A stretch of DNA of 9,742 bases from Clostridiaceae bacterium. Lineage in GTDB: Bacteria; Bacillota; Clostridia; Oscillospirales; Acutalibacteraceae. The stretch's first letter is position 1, and every line of letters begins with the position of its first letter. Both the position numbers and the translations under genes were made by a program. Location: assembly GCA_016292575.1 (NCBI GenBank), contig JAEDIH010000067.1, positions 1 to 9,742 of the forward strand, in the 5' to 3' direction. The notes under the pieces are model-generated. The model saw only the letters and a list, made by a program, of their open reading frames with translations, did not search any database and was not told the DNA's origin. Of the stretch, positions 3,897 to 9,742 are shown piece after piece.

Positions 3897-6881
3897 TCAT
3901 CTTGTGAAGGTATAATCATAATTGGAAGAGCCGGTAAGAACCATCTTAATTCTGATTGAGCTGCCCTCTTCAATGGGAATATCAAGGCTTACGGTGAACG
4001 GACTTTTGACCGTGAGCGCATCAAGAGTACCGCTGCTGTTGATAACTCCGGTCACGGTTGTTGCTCCGATGGTGGCGGAGCAATTTGCGCCGTTTCCGGC
4101 AATATCGCCGAGACTGTTTGTGATGCTGTCAACAAAGCCGGGGTGATAAACGGCGTTTGTTCCCTCCTGCTTGATTGTTATTGAAACGGTTGTTTTTCCA
4201 CCGCTTTCGGAAACGGAAACGTTTGAAATGCCATTGCTGAAAGCGTTCAAATCGTTCGGATTGTAAAGATAGGCGTATCTGTTTTCATACGTTTTTTCGG
4301 GTGTCGGAACAATGAACGAATTGAGTCTCTGCGAATATCTGACTTCATTTCCGTTCTGATCCTTGGCGGTGTAAAAAGCAATTCCGTTTTCAAAATTAAG
4401 AGTGCGGTTTTTGCTTTCGCCCATCTCGTTTTTCAGTGTTTCCAGTTCCTTGTCGATTTCTTTCTTGAAAATTCCTAAAACATCTTTGATTCCGGAAATT
4501 GAAAAGTCCTTAACGTTTGCTTCAAGCTTAATGTTTGAGCTTCCGGTAACGGGAGTTTTTTCGTCCTTGGTGTTGTTGATTGCCTGAACAAGCTTGAGCG
4601 TGTAGGCACGCCGGCTTTCCGCGCTGTTGTTGTAAGAGGGGAGAGCCGGAGTTGTGTAAACAACGGAGCCTGAGCCGATTACTGCGTTTGAAACATTGAG
4701 GGTTGCATACGCCGAGTCGGGATTCATCTTGTCCGTGTCAACAGCCTTAACGCGGTATGAAACGGAGCTTGCAACGGCAAGAACAACCAAATTCAACTTG
4801 GTTGAGGGAGCAAGGTTGAGGTCAATGCTCGTTGAGGTCGTGGTTGCAATTTCGGAAAGATGATTGTCGCTTGCCGAGGCGGTGGATTTAATAATATACT
4901 TGCTTGCGCCGGGCACTGCCTGCCATGAAAGCGTGGTGACATAGTCTGACTTTTTGGCGGCCTTAACGTTTGCAACTGTGCCGTTAACATTGACCATATT
5001 GGTGTTGCTCTTTGCAAGCTGATGCCAGCTTGAGTCAACGGCGGTGTTTTTGCTTTCAACAATGAAATCCGCGTTTGGAATACTGTCCCACAAAAGCGAG
5101 GAGTAAACAGCAATTTTTTCGTCCTCAAGGCTTATGCGGTCGGTAGTTCTGAGGTTGCTGATATCGCAAAGAGGCGTTTTGAAAACGCAGGGGTCGCTTT
5201 CGGCACCCATCAGCTTGCTTGAGCCGAGCTTTGTGAAAGCCAAGACAGAGCAGATGTATTTGGTATTGGGTCTTGTGTAGACCGAGGAAAGGGTGAGCGT
5301 TACGGAGTTCTTGCTCACTTCCTTTGTTGTTCCGTCAAATTTAACAATATAGCCGTCGGCGGACGGTATTGCGTTCCAGGTGACGGTTACGCTCTTTGAG
5401 TCTGCGGAAACCGTCGCCTTGAGCGAGGAAACCTTTCCGGGAACGGTCTTGACGGTAACGGGCGTGCTGTATGCCGTTTCGCTGTAGCCCGTGATTTTTG
5501 AAGCAACGCGGAAATAGGTAACGCTGCCCTCTCTAAGTCCGTTCACCGTGTATGAAATGCGTCCGCTTGAGCCTGCGTCCGCGTTGATATCGGCAGTTTT
5601 TGTCCATGTTTTTTTGTCGCTGCTTTGCTCAAGCGTATAGCTTTGGGCAACGTCAAGTGCTTTCCAGGAGAGGACGGCGGAGGTTGCGGTAACGCTTTCA
5701 ACACTGAGTCCCTTAACTCCGGAGACCGGCGTTGTTGCCGACTGAACGGGCGAAAGTGCGCCGTAAAGGGTTTTGCTGCCGTAAGAGCCGAGCGCTCTTA
5801 TCCGGAACGAATACTCGGTGCATTCTTCAAGTCCGTATACGGTGTGTTCGGTAACGTTCTTTGACGATGTGGCAATCAGCTCGTTCTTTCCGTCTTTAAC
5901 CATAAAGATCTGATATTTTTCGGCGCTCGGGTCGGCTTTCCATGAGAGAGTGACCGAGCCCGCTGTTTTTGCCTCGGCGGAAAAGCCGGAAACAGCCGCA
6001 GGTGCCGTCTTTGCCGAAACGGCGTAGGAGGTGGGCGAAAGGTAATACTTGCCCGAGGCATTTACGCGCGCTCTCACCGTGAATTTATAAACGGTGCCCG
6101 GCAAAAGGCTCTTGTTCGCAGTCACGCTGTTGGTTTTTGTAACATAGGAAAGCTTGCCGTTCTGATAGACAACGTAATCCGTTGCTCCGGAAACCTTGCT
6201 CCAGGAGAGCTTGACGGAGCTTGCCGTTTCACCCGAGACAAGGAGCGAGGAGGGCGTTGCAATTTTTGTTTTGACCTGAACGGCAGAGGTATATTTACCC
6301 TCAACAGTTTTTTTGCCAACCCGGGTGAGGGCGCAGACGCGGAACTTTGCGACCACTGACGGGGTCAGACCGCTTACGTTTAAAAACCTGTTTGCTGTGG
6401 TTGCAATATTAACCCACTTTTTTCCGTTCCACTTCTGAATACGGTATTTTGAAGCGCCGGCGGTCTTTGCCCAGGTCAGTCTTGCCGTGGCAGGGGAGAG
6501 GACGGCGGCTTTAAGGCTCTTAGGCGCGGCGCAAACGGGCTTTGCAGAAACCGTTGCCGCACTGCCGTACACCTTTGTTTTTCCCGAAAGCTTATAGGCG
6601 CGGACGCGGAATTTGTAGGTGGTTCCGGTCTTGAGTTTTTTGATTTTGTAAGTTGTTTTCTTTGTGGTTCCGACTGTTTTCCATTTCTTTCCATAGGCTC
6701 TTTGAACCTCATAGCCGGAAATGCCGGAGGCTTTGCTCCATGTCAGGGTAACGGTGTTGTATGTTACAGTTGCTTTGAGCTTTTTGACCTTTGCAACTGC
6801 GGCAAACGCCGGAGTAACCGCCGTCAGCACAATGCTCAGACACAAAAGCGCGGTCAGAAGCAGCCTTACAAGCTTTTTCAT
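3897..6881 (-). CDS. Secreted multi-Fn3 protein with a unique C-terminal domain
   Basis: 994 residues. Residues 1-27 are a classical signal peptide (MKKLVRLLLTALLC..., likely cleavage after PAFA). Fn3 modules lie at about 30-113, 117-206, 208-292, 295-384, 387-479 and 482-569, each with a core Trp ('LTWSK', 'LSWKA') and the Tyr-x-Phe/Val-x-Val-x-Ala strand. The first two modules are strongly basic. Residues about 573-735 are irregular: two Trp-containing strands (LLWDSIPNAD, LSWQAVPGASKY) about 53 residues apart suggest a split or fused Fn3. Residues about 756-994 are a non-Fn3 domain with a charged helical stretch (799-825) and beta-rich C-terminal part, related to the ectodomain of the protein encoded next. 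No LPXTG, SLH or membrane anchor is visible. AGGAGGA lies 9 bases before the ATG at 6881. The gap to the upstream Fn3 gene is 92 bases and mostly hairpin, with no clear promoter, so co-transcription is possible. A structural or adhesive surface role is inference. Confidence 0.93.
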   Translation of the reverse strand: MKKLVRLLLTALLCLSIVLTAVTPAFAAVAKVKKLKATVTYNTVTLTWSKASGISGYEVQRAYGKKWKTVGTTKKTTYKIKKLKTGTTYKFRVRAYKLSGKTKVYGSAATVSAKPVCAAPKSLKAAVLSPATARLTWAKTAGASKYRIQKWNGKKWVNIATTANRFLNVSGLTPSVVAKFRVCALTRVGKKTVEGKYTSAVQVKTKIATPSSLLVSGETASSVKLSWSKVSGATDYVVYQNGKLSYVTKTNSVTANKSLLPGTVYKFTVRARVNASGKYYLSPTSYAVSAKTAPAAVSGFSAEAKTAGSVTLSWKADPSAEKYQIFMVKDGKNELIATSSKNVTEHTVYGLEECTEYSFRIRALGSYGSKTLYGALSPVQSATTPVSGVKGLSVESVTATSAVLSWKALDVAQSYTLEQSSDKKTWTKTADINADAGSSGRISYTVNGLREGSVTYFRVASKITGYSETAYSTPVTVKTVPGKVSSLKATVSADSKSVTVTWNAIPSADGYIVKFDGTTKEVSKNSVTLTLSSVYTRPNTKYICSVLAFTKLGSSKLMGAESDPCVFKTPLCDISNLRTTDRISLEDEKIAVYSSLLWDSIPNADFIVESKNTAVDSSWHQLAKSNTNMVNVNGTVANVKAAKKSDYVTTLSWQAVPGASKYIIKSTASASDNHLSEIATTTSTSIDLNLAPSTKLNLVVLAVASSVSYRVKAVDTDKMNPDSAYATLNVSNAVIGSGSVVYTTPALPSYNNSAESRRAYTLKLVQAINNTKDEKTPVTGSSNIKLEANVKDFSISGIKDVLGIFKKEIDKELETLKNEMGESKNRTLNFENGIAFYTAKDQNGNEVRYSQRLNSFIVPTPEKTYENRYAYLYNPNDLNAFSNGISNVSVSESGGKTTVSITIKQEGTNAVYHPGFVDSITNSLGDIAGNGANCSATIGATTVTGVINSSGTLDALTVKSPFTVSLDIPIEEGSSIRIKMVLTGSSNYDYTFTR

Positions 6882-6890
6882 CTGTATTCT

Positions 6891-6897
6891 TCCTCCT
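6891..6897 (-). promoter_or_regulatory. Strong ribosome binding site of the 994-residue gene
   Basis: AGGAGGA on the minus strand, 9 bases before the ATG at 6881. It fixes the start that gives a complete signal peptide. The AT-rich stretch between it and the hairpin at 6921 leaves no room for a normally spaced promoter with its start site upstream of the ribosome binding site. Confidence 0.85.
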
Positions 6898-6920
6898 TAA
6901 AATATCGCTGAATTTTGCCG

Positions 6921-6960
6921 ATAACCGACCCCGAAGAGCACGCACGCCGGGGTCGGTTAT
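6921..6960 (-). terminator. Long perfect hairpin between the two Fn3 genes, without a U-tract
   Basis: ATAACCGACCCCG (6921-6933) and CGGGGTCGGTTAT (6948-6960) form a perfect 13-base stem with a 14-base loop, starting 13 bases past the TGA at 6974. On the minus strand it is followed by CGGCAAAATTCAGCG, not a run of U. It may be an inefficient terminator, an RNA-stabilising 3' end, or a processing or attenuation element for the next gene. Confidence 0.6.
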
Positions 6961-6973
6961 GAGTTCATTGGTG

Positions 6974-9742
6974 TCAGGCAGCTTTGGCTGCGGCTGTGGT
7001 TATCGTATATGGCACACGATCTGATGTTTCTGAGTCGATATAGGTTTCAATGTATATTGTATAAGTTTTGCCGGCTTCAAGATTTTTAATAGTTATGTTT
7101 ACAGTATTGACACCCGTAATTTCAGACGGTGTAAACGAATTTCCGATGTAGATGCGATAGTACTCAGAGGAAACATTTTTCTTCCAAGTGAGAGTAACAG
7201 AGTCTGAGGTTCTATTTGAAACAGTGATGCTACTCGTATCTACCGGGGTAATTTTGGTTTTAACGGTGTTTGATTTTACTTTTGCCGAAGATACGCTTTC
7301 ATTTACAAAAGCCTGAACCTCAAACGTATAGCTTGTGTTTCCGGTAAGACCCGAAACCGTGCAGGAGGTTCCTGAAACCTCAACTGTTTTTCCGTCATAG
7401 AAAACCTTGTAATTCTGGGCTCCATCGACCGCTGTCCATGAAACAGTTATTTCTGTATCACTCTTTACTTCCGCCTTAACGTCTGTCACATCGGCAATAC
7501 CGGTGGTTACTGTTGCGCCATTGCTCTTTTCGCTGGTAAAGCTGCTCTTGACAGCCTCAACTTTGTAGGAGTAGGTCTGACCGGGATCTGTGTTGCTGTC
7601 CTGGAATGAGTTTGCTGTAACACCGTTTCCGACCTTTTCTCCGTCACGGTAAACATTGTAGGCGGTTGCTCCCGTTACAGCGTTCCAGCTGACAACAACT
7701 TTTCCGTCTTTGATTTCTGCCTTAATTCCGGTAGGTGTTGCAAGCTTTGTTGAAACTTTAATCGGGCTGCTGTATCCGGAGTAAAGCTTTTGACCGTTTA
7801 CCTCATTGCAAGCTCTGATTTGTACAGTGTATTTTGTTCCGGAGTCAAGACCGTTGAGGGTATTATTAACAAGGAGAGCAGTTTTCTTTGTTGTTCCGTC
7901 GGTGTAGCTTACTTCATACTTGTCTGCACCTGAAGCGCAGGTGAATTTGAATTTTGCTGAATTTAAAGCTGTGCTTTCAACTTCAAGGTTTGATATGGCT
8001 TTGGGTGCGGTTTTTCCTGTGGTGTTGCTTTCAATACCGATATTGCTTCCGTTCTTTGCCGCAACGGTGAAGTAAACAACATCATTTGAAGCCGAAAGAC
8101 CGGTTACTGTAACGGTGCAGGTGTTTCCTGTTGTAACAGGCTTGTTAGTGACGAGGGTATTGACTGAGGACTCACTGCTTCCCATCTTCAAAACATATTC
8201 GTTTGCTTTGTCATTAATTGTCCACGACACTTTAATTGAATTTTCAGTTGCAGAAACAAACTTGAAATCCTTAACCGCCGAAAGCTTGGTCTTAATATCA
8301 ATTTCGTCCGAGGGATCGGAGGTTATGTATTTGGTTGAGAAAATGCTTGAATCGGTGTCATAGAGTGCGGTTACCTTGAATGAATAATCGGTGAACTGCT
8401 CAAGGTTGCTGACCTTGCAGTAGCCGCTGCTGCTGCTGCTGTAAACATCAAGGTACTTTGCTCCGTCGCCGGTGTTGGAGCTGAGCCACTTGTCGCCTAC
8501 CTTGATTTCAACAACATACTTGCTGACGCCGGAAACGGTCTTCCATGTGATTTTTGCGGTTGTGTCGGAGATTTCCGAAGCATTAACGCCGGTGACCTTT
8601 GCCGGTGCGGTCATGCCCTCGACAACGTCGCTTTCGCTGCTCTTAACCTCGCCGCATTCTGCAATGCCCTTAAAGGAGTATTTAGTTGAGGGTTCAAGAC
8701 CGGTTATTTTATAGATGCAGACGTTGTCCTTTGCGTTGTCCTTGTTGGTGATAACCGCCTCAACAGCTTTCCATTCAAAGGAGCTGTCCTTGCCGCCCTC
8801 TTTGTAGAAAAGCTTATATGAGGTTGCCTTTGAATTGGCGGCCCATGCGAGCGAAATTGAGGTGCTGCCGGTCATTCCCGCGTCCGTTCTGTAGGCGAGC
8901 AGCAAGATTGGGGAAAGCAATGTGGTTTCGGAAAGCTCGTTTGAAAAGCCCTCGGAGTATACCTTACTTCCGTCGGCACTTGTGAAGTATGACCTCATTC
9001 GGAATTTATAGGTTGTGCACTGAGAAAGGTTGTTAACGGTGAGAGTGGTTTTCTCCGTTTCGCCGAGAACCTCCCAGTCCTTGCCGGGCTGGAGCCACTG
9101 GATTTCATATTTTTCCGCACCCGGCATAGCATTCCATTTAATGGTGATGCTTGTCGGCTTAACGGTGTCCTTTTCAAGGACTGCGTCTGACTTTGGCGCG
9201 GTTTTAACGGAAATTTCGTTTGTTGCGGTGGAGGTTATGCTTCCGCTTATTGCGGTAACGCGGAAGAAGTAAACGGTTGACGGCTCAAGGTCTTTAACGG
9301 TATAGGCCATGACGGCTGTGCTCTTGTCAACTTTATCGCATTTTGCAAGGTCAACGTCTGTCCATTCCTTTTCGCCGTCCTTCTTCATCTGAAGCTTATA
9401 GCTTTCCGCTCTGGTGTTGACCGACCACGAAATGGTTACGGAACTGCCTGTGGGGTTTTCCGCTCTGAAGTCGGTGACATTTGAAAGCGCCGTTGTAATA
9501 ACCGCTTCTGCGGCGGTTGAATAGAGCCTGCTGGTAACGGGCTTGCCGGAGGAGTTGAGCTTGGTATAAAAGCTGTAGCCGATAACCCTGAAAGTATAGG
9601 GTGTTTTCTGCTCAAGAGCCTTGTCGTCAAGCTTTTCAATGTCAAAGGTCGTTGTCTCCTTCGGAACAGAGGCAATGTTTTCAAATTTTGTAATTCTGTC
9701 GCCGTTTTCGTTCGTTCTGGTTATCTGGGCGTAAATTTCGTA
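6974..9742 (-). CDS. Giant tandem Fn3 protein, C-terminal part (5' end outside window)
   Basis: The frame is open from the right edge to TGA 6974-6976, giving 922 visible residues. An internal ATG at 9388 lies inside an Fn3 strand (ESYKLQ|MKKDGEKEW), and 118 further in-frame residues with Fn3 character precede it, so the true start is upstream. Counting from the window edge, Fn3 modules occupy about 1-84 (partial), 87-182, 185-275, 278-379, 381-487, 488-579, 580-667, 668-748, 750-830 and 831-918. Nine are complete. Module 7 has Phe600 in place of the core Trp. Inter-module linkers often read KTAPK or TKLA/S. The protein ends in a short Ala-rich tail (AAAKAA) with no sorting signal, membrane helix or extra domain, unlike the next gene's product. 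Export is likely by analogy, but the signal peptide is outside the window. The function is presumably an extended surface or matrix protein. Confidence 0.93.
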   Translation of the reverse strand, partial: YEIYAQITRTNENGDRITKFENIASVPKETTTFDIEKLDDKALEQKTPYTFRVIGYSFYTKLNSSGKPVTSRLYSTAAEAVITTALSNVTDFRAENPTGSSVTISWSVNTRAESYKLQMKKDGEKEWTDVDLAKCDKVDKSTAVMAYTVKDLEPSTVYFFRVTAISGSITSTATNEISVKTAPKSDAVLEKDTVKPTSITIKWNAMPGAEKYEIQWLQPGKDWEVLGETEKTTLTVNNLSQCTTYKFRMRSYFTSADGSKVYSEGFSNELSETTLLSPILLLAYRTDAGMTGSTSISLAWAANSKATSYKLFYKEGGKDSSFEWKAVEAVITNKDNAKDNVCIYKITGLEPSTKYSFKGIAECGEVKSSESDVVEGMTAPAKVTGVNASEISDTTAKITWKTVSGVSKYVVEIKVGDKWLSSNTGDGAKYLDVYSSSSSGYCKVSNLEQFTDYSFKVTALYDTDSSIFSTKYITSDPSDEIDIKTKLSAVKDFKFVSATENSIKVSWTINDKANEYVLKMGSSESSVNTLVTNKPVTTGNTCTVTVTGLSASNDVVYFTVAAKNGSNIGIESNTTGKTAPKAISNLEVESTALNSAKFKFTCASGADKYEVSYTDGTTKKTALLVNNTLNGLDSGTKYTVQIRACNEVNGQKLYSGYSSPIKVSTKLATPTGIKAEIKDGKVVVSWNAVTGATAYNVYRDGEKVGNGVTANSFQDSNTDPGQTYSYKVEAVKSSFTSEKSNGATVTTGIADVTDVKAEVKSDTEITVSWTAVDGAQNYKVFYDGKTVEVSGTSCTVSGLTGNTSYTFEVQAFVNESVSSAKVKSNTVKTKITPVDTSSITVSNRTSDSVTLTWKKNVSSEYYRIYIGNSFTPSEITGVNTVNITIKNLEAGKTYTIYIETYIDSETSDRVPYTITTAAAKAA
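8426..8440. repeat. (GCT)5 trinucleotide repeat encoding five serines
   Basis: Five perfect GCT units on the plus strand read AGC x5 on the coding strand. They give Ser435-439 (counted from the window edge) in a loop of Fn3 module 5. Length changes by slippage would keep the frame. Confidence 0.9.

Noticed and set aside
6709..6945. 78-residue minus-strand frame spanning the gap before the 994-residue gene
   Set aside because: It overlaps the hairpin and the signal-peptide region in another frame, and has no ribosome binding site or recognisable protein features.
6974..9388. ATG at 9388 as the start of the giant Fn3 gene
   Set aside because: It falls inside an Fn3 beta strand, and the same frame stays open with Fn3 sequence to the window edge. 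The gene is truncated by the window, not started there.
6974..9742. Tandem Fn3 array as a DNA-level repeat or CRISPR-like array
   Set aside because: The periodicity is at protein level, about 80-105 residues per module. The DNA of the modules is strongly diverged, with no identical direct repeats or spacers seen.

Overview
This window looks like chromosomal DNA from a Gram-positive, low-to-mid GC Firmicute of the class Clostridia, probably a gut Ruminococcaceae/Oscillospiraceae-type bacterium. The basis is the near-consensus sigma-A promoter, the AGGAGG-type ribosome binding sites, the U-tailed hairpin terminators, and the combination of tandem fibronectin type III (Fn3) secreted proteins with a BspA-type leucine-rich-repeat protein. 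The genus cannot be fixed from the sequence.

Layout. Bases 1-242 (+) hold the 3' end of a gene that I could not identify. Bases 243-596 carry no gene but contain several hairpins, the strongest being a bidirectional terminator just past the convergent minus-strand block. The rest is a run of five minus-strand genes, read from right to left: (i) the 3' part of a giant Fn3 protein (6974-9742, at least 922 residues, nine complete Fn3 modules and part of a tenth); (ii) a 994-residue secreted protein with a signal peptide, six clear and one irregular Fn3 module and a unique C-terminal domain (3897-6881); (iii) a 328-residue protein with one N-terminal membrane helix (2837-3823); (iv) a 61-residue single-pass membrane protein with its own near-consensus promoter (2540-2725); (v) a 617-residue secreted BspA-like LRR protein with a C-terminal Fn3 module (597-2450). 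Gaps are 73-111 bases and three of the four contain a strong hairpin, so this is a co-directional cluster with partial transcriptional insulation rather than a tight operon.

How the genes fit together. All five minus-strand products look extracytoplasmic, either exported or membrane-bound. The main new observation is that the extracellular part of the 328-residue membrane protein is collinear with the C-terminal domain of the Fn3 protein encoded directly upstream. The pair therefore looks like a membrane-tethered and a secreted version of one domain that I cannot assign to a named family. A second link is an Fn3 module with a CAAP lead-in shared by the 994-residue protein and the LRR protein. 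A joint role in cell-surface structure or adhesion is inference. No enzyme active site, sortase signal, RNA gene, CRISPR array, insertion sequence or phage feature was seen.
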